A stretch of 11,436 bases of DNA from Candidatus Omnitrophota bacterium (GCA_029557025.1 JAKPRU010000978.1:1-11436); one strand, 5' to 3'; numbered from the stretch's first letter, positions 1 through 6,342 are shown. Made by a program: numbers and translations. Notes: generated by a model from the sequence alone, not told the origin.

Positions 1-1
1 A

Positions 2-325
2 GCTACTTTGGGAAGAATTATCGAGGAAGCGCGCCGCATTGTCGCCGACGCGCTTGTGAATGGAAAAGCGTTACGAATCCAAGGAGGTAAAATCCAGGTG
101 ACCGAAAAACGCAAATTTCAATGTGCCGATTGTTCCCACGAGTGGGAAGTTCCGTTTGGAACGCAACGACCAAGCACCTGTCCGCAATGCGGCAGCATCA
201 ATCTTCACCGGCTAAACCCTGGTCCAGGACGTGGCGCATGTACGGGAAGAGGCCGCCGTGGTCGCGGAGGCCCCAATCAAAACGGCCCAAAAGGAAGAGA
301 ACGAGTGCAGGCCGGCAAACCGTAA
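2..325 (+). CDS. DUF134 (UPF0251) family protein, C-terminal part
   Basis: This is the 3' part of a gene whose beginning lies left of the window: the frame is open to base 2 with no stop, so the TTG at position 8 is probably an internal leucine and not a start. The first residues (ATLGRIIEEARR, then ADALVNGKALRI) match my recollection of the end of the helix-turn-helix region of DUF134 proteins, which are small putative DNA-binding proteins. Behind it are four cysteines in two pairs, CADC and CPQC, spaced like a zinc ribbon, then a tail of about 35 residues rich in Gly and Arg. The role of DUF134 proteins is not established. They often sit beside NifX/NifB-type small proteins, as here, where the next gene starts 30 bases after this stop. 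Family assignment rests on remembered motifs, not a search. Confidence 0.8.
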   Translation, partial: ATLGRIIEEARRIVADALVNGKALRIQGGKIQVTEKRKFQCADCSHEWEVPFGTQRPSTCPQCGSINLHRLNPGPGRGACTGRGRRGRGGPNQNGPKGRERVQAGKP

Positions 326-355
326 CCAGGCACCTCCCTGGAAAGGAAAGAATCA

Positions 356-751
356 ATGACGCGATTTGCTGTTGCATCAGAGGATGGAATCACAATAGCC
401 GGCCATACTGGCCGCTGCCGGCATTTTGTGGTGTTCGACGTGGAGGACGATACGCCGAAACTGGTTGAGGTTCGAACCAATCGATTCACGGCGCACGCCT
501 TGGGCCAATGCGATCCGGGCAATGAACCGGCTCACAACCGCGAACAGCACGGCCACGGTAGTTTGTTGGATGCATTGAATGATTGTCAGGCATTGGTTTG
601 CCGCGGAATGGGGCAGCGATTGGTCGAGGATCTGCTTACCCGCAATATTACTCCCGTTTTCTGTGAGAAATCTATTATGGCAGAAGCGGCGCAACAATAC
701 GCACGAGGGGAATTACTCCCCGGGCGAGTCAATCGGTGTTCACATTCCTGA
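356..751 (+). CDS. NifX/NifB-type dinitrogenase iron-molybdenum cofactor family protein
   Basis: A 131-residue protein with the layout of the Nitro_FeMo-Co fold (PF02579). The N-terminal strand AVASEDGITIAGHTGRC is followed by FVVFDVE, a His-rich central loop (residues 60-67), and the signature LVCRGMG (residues 80-86) before the C-terminal ITPVFCEKSIMAEAAQQYARGEL. Members bind metal-sulphur clusters in nitrogenase cofactor assembly, but most genomic copies are unrelated to nitrogen fixation and have no defined role. Cys21, Cys82, Cys103 and the histidines are candidate metal ligands. The ATG is preceded by GGAAAGGAAAG at good spacing. It follows the DUF134 gene by 30 bases, so the two are probably one operon. 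No nitrogenase structural gene is visible, so a role in nitrogen fixation should not be assumed. Confidence 0.88.
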   Translation: MTRFAVASEDGITIAGHTGRCRHFVVFDVEDDTPKLVEVRTNRFTAHALGQCDPGNEPAHNREQHGHGSLLDALNDCQALVCRGMGQRLVEDLLTRNITPVFCEKSIMAEAAQQYARGELLPGRVNRCSHS

Positions 752-826
752 TTTTGCCGGTTCATCTATGTGATCCTGGCGAGTGCCGAAACCACACGGC
801 CGGTGATTCGATAGGGTGTTAACATC

Positions 827-849
827 CCTCCCCTGAAGACCGGGGGAGG
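827..849 (+). repeat. G/C-rich hairpin after the NifX-like gene
   Basis: CCTCCCC at 827-833 pairs perfectly with GGGGAGG at 843-849 around a 9-base loop. A G-rich tail (GTGAGGTGGGGGGTTGA) follows instead of a T run. The arrangement of C-rich arm, loop, G-rich arm, G-rich tail and TTGA resembles the elements at 4639 and 5717, so it may be a diverged member of that dispersed family. It could still attenuate transcription of the upstream pair, but it is not a typical Rho-independent terminator. Confidence 0.45.
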
Positions 850-878
850 TGAGGTGGGGGGTTGACCCGATAATACGA

Positions 879-898
879 AACAAATTCCCCCATTTGTT
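879..898. repeat. AT-rich perfect inverted repeat upstream of the epimerase fusion
   Basis: AACAAAT (879-885) and ATTTGTT (892-898) are perfect inverted copies around the loop TCCCCC. The site lies 77 bases before the start of the fusion gene and just downstream of a TTGACC (862-867) that could be a -35 box. That position fits an operator or a 5' leader hairpin, but no convincing -10 box is spaced from it. It could be chance. Confidence 0.3.
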
Positions 899-974
899 CC
901 GAACGACAACACATGCCGGAACTCCTCACGCGCAGTACACTATCTCTCTTACCACACTCACTGAGGTCCTGTGA

Positions 975-2717
975 ATGAAACAGCTGCAACTTCATGTCGG
1001 AATCAAAACCGATCCGATTGAATACCGATATTCATACGAATGGCTGTTCCGCCTTCTGGCCGAGGAGGGGATTCATTACGCGCAGTTGGGGACATTTCAC
1101 GAAATCTATTCTCTGCCGGATAGGTATTTCCTGAACCTCAAAAAACAGGCGGAGGATTTCGGCGTTGTCATTCATAGTGTCTTTTGCGCGCACCGCGAAA
1201 TGGGCGGATTCTTCCGCGAGGAACCGGGCTGGGATGATCTGGCTCGCCGGGATTTCGGACGATTGATTGAGGTCGGCGCTGTGCTGGGTGCGGCCTCCGT
1301 CGGCTCCAATGCCGGCTCTGTGCTGCGAGACCGTATGGGGACTAAGCCGGCGGGCATTCGGCGATATATCTCCGAAATGAAACAATTCATGCACTATGCG
1401 AAACACTGTGGGGTTCCCTGGCTGACCGTCGAGCCGATGTCCTGTCTTGCCGAACCGCCGACGCTCCCCGAAGAAATCCGGGATATGGCGGAGGAACTCA
1501 TTCAGTATCACCGGGAACACCCCGATGAAACCTCCATGTTCGGCTATTGCTCCGATGTCAGCCATGGATACGCTGACCGGAACCGGCAGGTTCGAGCCGA
1601 TCATGTCGAACTTCTAACAGCCTCATTTCCTTACCTTTACGAGATCCATCTGAAGAATACGGATGAATGCTATGATCGGACTTTCGGATTCTCGGAAGAA
1701 GAAAGGAAACGGGGCATTATACAAATCGATAAGATGCGAGACCTGATCCTTGCTCATGCGGACGAGATTCCAGTGGACACGATTATCGGCTACTTCGAGA
1801 TCTCCGGCCCGAAACTGGGCCGCGATTATTCCGATCCCCTCCTGGAGACCAACCTGCGGGAGTCTCTGCGTTATTTGAGAGATACATTTGTTACCCCCAG
1901 TGCATCAGTCCCCACCTCCAGCCCGTCCGTCCTCACCCCCAGCCCCTCTCCAAGCATGGAGAGGGGAGCCGAGGAGATTGGCTTGCCCCCTGTTCTTCCG
2001 GGAGAGGGTCGGGGTGAGGGAGGTCCGCCCCAGATCGAAATCGCCCCATCCATGATGTGCGCTGATCTCTGCCATTTTGAGGAAAGCGTTCGGCGACTGG
2101 AGCGTGAGGGTATTCACAGCCTTCATTTCGACATGATGGATGCCCATTTTGTCCCAAACATGCCTGTCGGTCTCGACCTTCTCAAGCAGATTCGTCCCAG
2201 GACCGACTGTCTCTTCGATGTTCACCTGATGGTGGAAAACAATGACTTTTTTATCGAGCAGCTCGCGCAAATCGGTGTGTCTCGAATCTCAGTCCATGCC
2301 GAGTCCGCTGTCCATCTGGACCGGACTCTGGCCCTCATTCGAGAAAAGGGAATCAAGGCCGGTGTCGCGCTGAATCCGGCCACACCGCCGACTGTTCTTT
2401 CATACATCCTGAACCGTCTCGATTTCGTACTGGTCCTAACCGTGAATCCGGGATTTTCCGCGCAGACCATGGTCCCGTTCGGCATCCGCAAAATCGCCGA
2501 CTGCCGCGCATTCCTGGACGCACATAATTTAAGAATCCCGACCCAAGTGGATGGAAATGTCAGTTTCGAGAATATCCCGCAGATGGTGGCGGCCGGAGCG
2601 GATATCCTTGTGGGCGGAACCAGCAGCGTCTTTTCAAAGACCGGCTCCATTCGGGAGAACATCCGCCGTATGCGCGATGCCATTACAGAGGGGCTACAGC
2701 AGCGTTCCCGTGCATAA
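975..2717 (+). CDS. Fused xylose-isomerase-like TIM barrel and ribulose-phosphate 3-epimerase-like protein
   Basis: This 580-residue protein holds two sugar-phosphate enzyme domains. Residues 1-305 look like an AP_endonuc_2 (PF01261) isomerase/epimerase barrel. Glu153 (TVEP), Asp194 (SDVSHG), His225 (EIHLKN) and Glu275 (YFEIS) follow the metal-ligand order of tagatose 3-epimerase-like enzymes, with His197 near the site. Residues 354-575 are a ribulose-phosphate 3-epimerase-type barrel with His384 and Asp386 in LHFDMMDAHFVPN, His417 in DVHLMVE, NPGF at 491-494, Asp526 in VDGN and GGTSSVF near the end. The sequence VDGN instead of the usual (V/I)DGG, and the GTSSVF ending, recall allulose-6-phosphate epimerase AlsE more than housekeeping Rpe. 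Together these suggest successive epimerase/isomerase steps on a rare sugar phosphate; the substrate is unknown. The linker (306-353) is Pro/Ser/Gly-rich and mostly repeat-encoded. GAGGT at 963-967 supports the ATG. Either enzyme could act alone. Confidence 0.88.
   Translation: MKQLQLHVGIKTDPIEYRYSYEWLFRLLAEEGIHYAQLGTFHEIYSLPDRYFLNLKKQAEDFGVVIHSVFCAHREMGGFFREEPGWDDLARRDFGRLIEVGAVLGAASVGSNAGSVLRDRMGTKPAGIRRYISEMKQFMHYAKHCGVPWLTVEPMSCLAEPPTLPEEIRDMAEELIQYHREHPDETSMFGYCSDVSHGYADRNRQVRADHVELLTASFPYLYEIHLKNTDECYDRTFGFSEEERKRGIIQIDKMRDLILAHADEIPVDTIIGYFEISGPKLGRDYSDPLLETNLRESLRYLRDTFVTPSASVPTSSPSVLTPSPSPSMERGAEEIGLPPVLPGEGRGEGGPPQIEIAPSMMCADLCHFEESVRRLEREGIHSLHFDMMDAHFVPNMPVGLDLLKQIRPRTDCLFDVHLMVENNDFFIEQLAQIGVSRISVHAESAVHLDRTLALIREKGIKAGVALNPATPPTVLSYILNRLDFVLVLTVNPGFSAQTMVPFGIRKIADCRAFLDAHNLRIPTQVDGNVSFENIPQMVAAGADILVGGTSSVFSKTGSIRENIRRMRDAITEGLQQRSRA
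1931..2019. repeat. Palindromic REP/MITE-like element inside the fusion gene
   Basis: Outer arms CCTCACCCC (1931-1939) and GGGGTGAGG (2011-2019) are perfect inverted repeats. Inside them CCCCTCTCC (1943-1951) pairs perfectly with GGAGAGGGG (1958-1966) around a 6-base loop, and a second half reads CCGGGAGAGGGTCGGGG. This is the sequence style of short intergenic palindromes (C-rich 'CCCTCTCC' and 'GGAGAGGGT' halves) that many bacteria scatter between genes. Here it is translated as residues 319-349, giving the peptide strings TPSPSPSMERG and LPGEGRGEGG. A related half-element lies at 6309-6329. The exact ends of the inserted unit cannot be set from one copy. Confidence 0.75.
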
Positions 2718-2804
2718 ACATCCGGCCTATCGTTGTGCGCCCCGCTTGTCTGTTATCGGTGTCTGTCGGTGTCCGTTCGCGTCTGTCTGTGACTGTCTGT
2801 GTTT

Positions 2805-2858
2805 GTCCACCGCGTCCACCAAGTCCACTTGGTCTACTTGGTCCACTCTGTCCACTCG
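2805..2858. repeat. 9-base tandem array, six units of GTCCACNNN
   Basis: GTCCAC, or GTCTAC once, starts at 2805, 2814, 2823, 2832, 2841 and 2850. The spacing is exactly nine bases and the three spacer bases vary. Directly before it (about 2750-2804) is a degenerate run of GTCTGT/GTGTCC hexamer-like words. The array fills the 148-base gap between two convergent genes. No coding role is likely. Slippage-generated or intergenic repeat DNA is the simplest reading. It is not a CRISPR array because the units are far too short. Confidence 0.8.
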
Positions 2859-2865
2859 GTTTCCC

Positions 2866-4143
2866 TCACTCAAACCTCACCAGGTGATAATCCTTCCCTG
2901 TCCTGAGAACCAGGTATGGCCCGTAAAGCAAGTCTTCCGTTCGTACAATCCGCTCGATATCGGCCTCGCGTTTATTGTTGATATACACTCCACCCTGTGT
3001 AATCTTGCGCCGCGCATCGGATTTGCTCGATGCGCCCTGTGCCTGAAGAACAAAACCCACCAGGTTGATCCCTTCCCGCAGCGCAGACATGGGGAATGAT
3101 ACAGATGGGGCAAATCCGAAAATATCGTCGAAATCCTCTTTCGTTGCCTCTTCCAGGTTGCCCCCGTACAGAAACTCCGCGCATTTCCGGCATTTTTCGG
3201 CGATTCCTTTGCCGTGCAGAATGGCGGTTGCCTCCCACGCGAGACGTTTTTGAGGGATCCGCGCTTCAGGCCGTTTTTCCCGTTCGGCGTCCAAACTCAG
3301 GATTTCCTCTTCCGGCAGAAATGTATACAGCCGCAGCAAACGCGCCGCATCCACATCCGCCATGCGCACCCAGTATTGATAATAGTCGTATGGCCCAGTC
3401 TTTTCTCCATCCAGCCACACCGTACCGAGGTGCGCTTCGCTTTTGCCGATCTTCTTGCCGTCATGGGTCAGGATCAGCTTGAATGTGATTCCATGGACCG
3501 TCTTCGACAGCAGACGGCGGGTCAGGTCGATTCCCGCCGTGATATTCCCCCATTGGTCGCTGCCGCCGATCTGGAGGACACAGTTGTATTCCCGGCAGAG
3601 ATGATAAAAATCATAAGCCTGTAACAGCATGTAGCTGAATTCCGTGTAGGAGATTCCAGCCTCCCGCTCTTCGAGCCTTCGTTTGATCGACTCCCTGGCA
3701 ATCATCGCGTTCACGGAAAAATGTTTGCCGACATCGCGCAGAAACTCGATATAGCTGAATTTCCCCAGCCAATCCATATTGTTGACAACCAGCCCCGAAT
3801 GTTCACCCTCAAACGAGACAAAGCGCTCCATTTGTGTGCGGATTCTCTCCGTATTAGAGGCCAATGTATCCGCCGTGAGCATCTGCCGTTCGGCATCCTT
3901 GCCGCTGGGATCGCCGATCATTCCGGTCGCCCCGCCCACGAGAAAAATGGGCCGGTGTCCCGCGCGCTGAAAATGCGCCAGCGCCATCATCGGAATCAGG
4001 TTGCCCACGTGAAGGCTTTCGCCGCTCGGATCGAATCCGCAATACAGCGTGATCCGTTCCTTTTCCACGAGATCGTAGATCCCCGGATCCGTGACCTGCT
4101 CGATGAATCCCCGACGTTCCAGTTCTTTTACAACGTTGCTCAT
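2866..4143 (-). CDS. tyrS: Tyrosine--tRNA ligase
   Basis: This cytoplasmic class I aminoacyl-tRNA synthetase charges tRNA-Tyr. The 425-residue protein is of normal bacterial length. It shows YCGFDPSGESLHVGN (HIGH-type motif HVGN at 45-48), GATGMIGDPSGK (71-82), the tyrosine-site region SYTEFSYMLLQAYDF (165-179), GSDQWGN (194-200) and KKIGKS (230-235) as the KMSKS-type loop. An S4 RNA-binding domain (about 357-420) closes the protein. The ATG at 4143 is chosen because it has AGGAGA at 4149-4154 (as read on the minus strand) and begins with a canonical TyrS N-terminus. The frame stays open to 4377, but that extension is translated from repeat DNA and looks unlike protein. It is convergent with the epimerase fusion. 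No T-box or other leader structure was recognised upstream. Confidence 0.97.
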   Translation of the reverse strand: MSNVVKELERRGFIEQVTDPGIYDLVEKERITLYCGFDPSGESLHVGNLIPMMALAHFQRAGHRPIFLVGGATGMIGDPSGKDAERQMLTADTLASNTERIRTQMERFVSFEGEHSGLVVNNMDWLGKFSYIEFLRDVGKHFSVNAMIARESIKRRLEEREAGISYTEFSYMLLQAYDFYHLCREYNCVLQIGGSDQWGNITAGIDLTRRLLSKTVHGITFKLILTHDGKKIGKSEAHLGTVWLDGEKTGPYDYYQYWVRMADVDAARLLRLYTFLPEEEILSLDAEREKRPEARIPQKRLAWEATAILHGKGIAEKCRKCAEFLYGGNLEEATKEDFDDIFGFAPSVSFPMSALREGINLVGFVLQAQGASSKSDARRKITQGGVYINNKREADIERIVRTEDLLYGPYLVLRTGKDYHLVRFE

Positions 4144-4148
4144 GGCGT

Positions 4149-4154
4149 TCTCCT
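4149..4154 (-). promoter_or_regulatory. Ribosome binding site of tyrS
   Basis: AGGAGA on the minus strand, five bases before the ATG at 4143. It decides against the open-frame extension to 4377, which has no comparable site and would be translated from repeat DNA. Confidence 0.8.
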
Positions 4155-4182
4155 GAGAAAGTTCCCTCACAACCGTCATTCC

Positions 4183-4274
4183 GAGGAGCGAAGCGACGTG
4201 GGAATCTCGTGGTTTGAACGCGTCAGCCTGAGATCGCCACGTCGCAGCCCTTCGCAGACTCCGGGCTGCTCCTC
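4183..4274. repeat. Long imperfect inverted repeat, MITE/REP-like
   Basis: GCGACGTGGGAATCTC at 4193-4208 is matched in inverted orientation by GAGATCGCCACGTCGC at 4230-4245 (14 of 16 positions pair). The outer GAGGAGC (4183-4189) pairs with GCTCCTC (4268-4274). The left half (GTCATTCCGAGGAGCGAAG) is in the style of a very widely dispersed bacterial repeat. The element sits 40 bases upstream of the tyrS start. No transposase is present, so this would be a non-autonomous or simply palindromic repeat. Confidence 0.75.
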
Positions 4275-4296
4275 CTAAGAAAGTTCGCCCATCGAC

Positions 4297-4340
4297 AGGC
4301 AGAGACGCCTGTCCCACCAGTGGGCCAGGCGTCCCTGCCT
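4297..4340. repeat. Near-perfect 44-base palindrome, member of a dispersed family
   Basis: The 21-base arms at 4297-4317 and 4320-4340 are inverted copies differing at two positions, with a 2-base loop. The left arm read on the minus strand contains AGGCGTCTCTGCCTGTC, which recurs on the plus strand at 6382-6398 with one change and at 7890-7906 exactly. Three independent occurrences in 3.6 kb identify a real dispersed repeat. Confidence 0.85.
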
Positions 4341-4373
4341 GGCAAAGAAGGGCGGGAAGCACACTTTCTTCTT

Positions 4374-4485
4374 CCAATCACCGGCCCCGCGGAGTTGCGC
4401 TCGCGATGACGGGATCGCCACGGCCCCGCGAGGCCATGTATTCCTTATCCAATCACCGGCACTGCCGGTCTGCCGCTCACGATCT
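4374..4485. repeat. Diverged direct repeat pair (CCAATCACCGGC unit)
   Basis: CCAATCACCGGC followed by a G/C-rich stretch and (G)CGCTC(G/A)CGAT occurs at 4374-4410 and again at 4449-4485. The sequence between the copies contains GATCGCCACG, which is also part of the right arm of the palindrome at 4183-4274, so the segment looks like repeats inserted into or duplicated from one another. Confidence 0.6.
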
Positions 4486-4638
4486 CGCAAGGAAGTGAAT
4501 TTTGAATCTACAGAGATCACTCATATCAGACAAGGCAGCATTCCTTTGTCCACAGCATCCCCAATTCAAGGCGACGAGGGGCGGGAACGGCGAGGCTCCT
4601 GAAACTGCCTCAAAACGCATCGGACAGCGCACAATTTT

Positions 4639-4676
4639 CTCCCCCAAAGATTGGGAGAGATACAGGGGGGGTTGAA
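4639..4676 (+). repeat. CTCCCCCAAAGATTGGG element, copy 1
   Basis: CTCCCCCAAAGATTGGG followed by (A/G)GAGA(T/C)ACAG, a G run and TTGAA matches the element at 5717-5754 almost base for base, in the same orientation. It lies about 110 bases before the glycosyltransferase start. A more distant relative may be the C-rich/G-rich hairpin at 827-866. Confidence 0.75.
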
Positions 4677-4784
4677 TCTGATGAACTCGTTACCCCCACA
4701 TCGCTTCTCTGGTCTTTATGACAGAACGTATGTTCCCTACACTGTATGCGCCATGTTATACGTAAGTGCAAAGGATGGTATGCC

Positions 4785-5660
4785 ATGCGCTTTTGGAAAC
4801 GCAAATCCCGCGAGGAAGAATCCGCCGATGAAGGAGAAATCCTGGACAGCGAGGAATCTTTCGACGAGGAGGGAATCGAGGAACTGTCTCCCGAAGAAGA
4901 GGCGGAAGCGGCCGAGCCGGAAGAACCCCTGCCGGAGCTGGAAACCTCCTGGCGCGAGATTGCCGTGCTGATTCCGTGCTTCAATACGGGGAAAGCCGTC
5001 TACGATGTGATTATGGAAGCCGCGGAATACGCAGGAACCATTCTTTGCGTCAATGACGGCTCGACAGATGACACGGTGGATTGGATCCGCAAAACCTGTG
5101 CAGAGTTGATCGGCTGGCCCCGCAATCGGGGCAAAGGGTATGCGCTCACCGCCGGATTTCGAGCGATGTGGGAGAAGCCCGGCTGGAAAGTCCTGATCAC
5201 CATGGATGGGGATGGGCAGCATGTGCCGGGGGATATCCCCTATCTTGTCGAGGCGTATGAACAAACCGGCGCGGATATTGTGGTCGGCACGCGGGATTTT
5301 ACCCTGCCGGGAATTCCCTTTCTGCGTCGATGGTCCAACCAGCGCAGTTCCAGGTGGATCGGCAAGAAGACGAATCTTCCTTTGACCGATTTCCAATCCG
5401 GGTATCGGCTGTTTTCCCGTCGGGCCGTGCAAATGCTCGCACCCCGCATGACCGGCGGACTGTTTGAACTGGAAACCAGCATGTTGATTCTTGCCGACCG
5501 TCTTGGCTTGCAGATCACCGAATGTCCAATTACCACAATTTACGACCGCGATTCCTCGAAGAAATCTTCCTGGCGTGCCATTCGGGATAGCCGACGGATC
5601 TATCGCGCCGTAAAAAAAACCCTCAAGGAGTGCGAATACCTCCTTCCGGAATCGGAATGA
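4785..5660 (+). CDS. Family 2 glycosyltransferase (DPM1/polyprenyl-phosphate type) with acidic N-terminus
   Basis: A 291-residue predicted inverting GT-A enzyme that transfers a sugar from a nucleotide donor, most likely to a lipid carrier or a cell-envelope glycan. The motifs run in order: VLIPCFN (61-67), VNDGSTDDT (89-97), RGKGYALTAGF (115-125), the metal-binding DGDGQH (141-146), VGTRDF, NQRSSRW (185-191), TDFQSGYRLF (201-210) and FELETSML (227-234). No transmembrane segment follows the catalytic domain, unlike many ArnC/GtrB proteins. Residues 9-57 are more than half Asp/Glu, an unusual disordered extension. The ATG at 4785 is preferred over one at 4746 because AAAGGA (4770-4775) precedes it. 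The gene lies between two same-orientation repeat copies. The donor and acceptor cannot be told from sequence. Confidence 0.9.
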   Translation: MRFWKRKSREEESADEGEILDSEESFDEEGIEELSPEEEAEAAEPEEPLPELETSWREIAVLIPCFNTGKAVYDVIMEAAEYAGTILCVNDGSTDDTVDWIRKTCAELIGWPRNRGKGYALTAGFRAMWEKPGWKVLITMDGDGQHVPGDIPYLVEAYEQTGADIVVGTRDFTLPGIPFLRRWSNQRSSRWIGKKTNLPLTDFQSGYRLFSRRAVQMLAPRMTGGLFELETSMLILADRLGLQITECPITTIYDRDSSKKSSWRAIRDSRRIYRAVKKTLKECEYLLPESE

Positions 5661-5716
5661 CATCCCGCGCCTACCGAAAGTAACTGTCTTGGAACGCGCG
5701 GATAGAACTGAAACCT

Positions 5717-5754
5717 CTCCCCCAAAGATTGGGGGAGACACAGAGGGGGTTGAA
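5717..5754 (+). repeat. CTCCCCCAAAGATTGGG element, copy 2
   Basis: CTCCCCCA (5717-5724) and TGGGGGAG (5730-5737) form a perfect 8-base stem with loop AAGAT, followed by a G-rich tail ending in TTGAAG. It is the better-preserved partner of the element at 4639. It sits 56 bases after the glycosyltransferase stop and could fold in that transcript, but has no T run. Confidence 0.75.
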
Positions 5755-5784
5755 GACAAATAGCATCGAACAGAGGGCCGCCCG

Positions 5785-6252
5785 GTGAAACGAGTCCTGA
5801 TCTCAGTCCCGGTACTCCTGACGATCATTCTCTCGCTCTATGTACTCTTTCATTTCGTGTTTATCCGCGATGAAATGCGGATTCAGAGACAAATCGAGAA
5901 GGGAAGAATTGCGATTGAAAAAGAGAATCTCTTCGGACTTGCAGGACTTATATCCGACAAATACAGAGGGAGTGTGGGGGCAGAGAAGTCCGAACTCCTG
6001 GGATATGTACACCAGTTGTTCCAGATGTCGGACAACATCAAGATTCGGATTCATTCCATAGAGATTCATGTAGACAATGCGGAGGCAGAGGTAGTTGTGC
6101 AGTTCAGTATGACCGGGACACTGGACGGTAACGATTTTTCGGGAGTCTGGTCCGGCGATGCGGAACAAATCGGATTACGCTTTGTCAAAGAAAATGGTGC
6201 ATGGCAGGTCGTCGAAGTAACGGAACCGGCACGGATGCGATCCCGTCCTTAA
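5785..6252 (+). CDS. Small membrane-anchored protein, possible NTF2-like (SnoaL-type) outer domain
   Basis: A 155-residue protein of unknown function. Residues 4-27 form one strongly hydrophobic segment after a short basic start (MKR), which should anchor the protein in the inner membrane with the rest outside. The outer part begins with a charged helix (29-50) and continues with helices and strands ending in QIGLRFVKENGAWQVVEVTE. The sequence 'strand, acidic residue, Gly-Ala-Trp-Gln-Val' near the C-terminus is typical of cone-shaped NTF2-like domains. That is a pattern-based guess only. The start is GTG with AGAGGG at 5772-5777. It lies 124 bases after the glycosyltransferase gene, with a repeat in between, so joint transcription is possible but not shown. 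Confidence 0.75.
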   Translation: MKRVLISVPVLLTIILSLYVLFHFVFIRDEMRIQRQIEKGRIAIEKENLFGLAGLISDKYRGSVGAEKSELLGYVHQLFQMSDNIKIRIHSIEIHVDNAEAEVVVQFSMTGTLDGNDFSGVWSGDAEQIGLRFVKENGAWQVVEVTEPARMRSRP

Positions 6253-6342
6253 TGTTCGCTCTGCTCGCCCTGTTCATGCCTTTCACCGGGGGATTCCCTT
6301 ACCGCTAACGGAGAGGGTTGAGGTGCGGGCTTTTCCAGGTTG

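Larger units (their letters stand above)
4144..4784. other. Repeat-filled gap between the divergent tyrS and glycosyltransferase genes
   Basis: These 641 bases hold no supported gene. They contain two palindromic elements (4183-4274 and 4297-4340), a diverged direct repeat (4374-4410 and 4449-4485) and a C-rich/G-rich element at 4639-4676. Promoters for both divergent genes must lie in or near this region, but no clear -35/-10 pair was found. Open frames on either strand here are translations of the repeats. Confidence 0.7.

Noticed and set aside
356..751. Evidence for nitrogen fixation
   Set aside because: NifX-like small proteins are widespread in non-fixing bacteria, and no nitrogenase or cofactor-assembly gene is in the window.
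862..874. TTGACC and GATAAT as a promoter for the epimerase fusion
   Set aside because: The two words are nearly adjacent and not 16-18 bases apart, so they cannot serve together as -35 and -10 boxes.
1871..2270. Several minus-strand frames rich in SPRPSPG/LTPTLSRKNRG-like strings
   Set aside because: These are the well-known phantom peptides obtained by translating REP-like palindromes.
2805..2858. Possible CRISPR array because of the regular repeats
   Set aside because: Units are nine bases with three variable bases; there are no 20-40 base repeats, spacers of matching size or cas genes.
4144..4377. 78-residue N-terminal extension of the tyrosyl-tRNA synthetase
   Set aside because: It is a translation of palindromic repeat DNA; the canonical TyrS start with a good ribosome binding site is at 4143.
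4737..5828. 363-residue minus-strand frame opposite the glycosyltransferase
   Set aside because: It is an antisense shadow of a gene with clear family motifs, shows no motif of its own and reads through both flanking regions.
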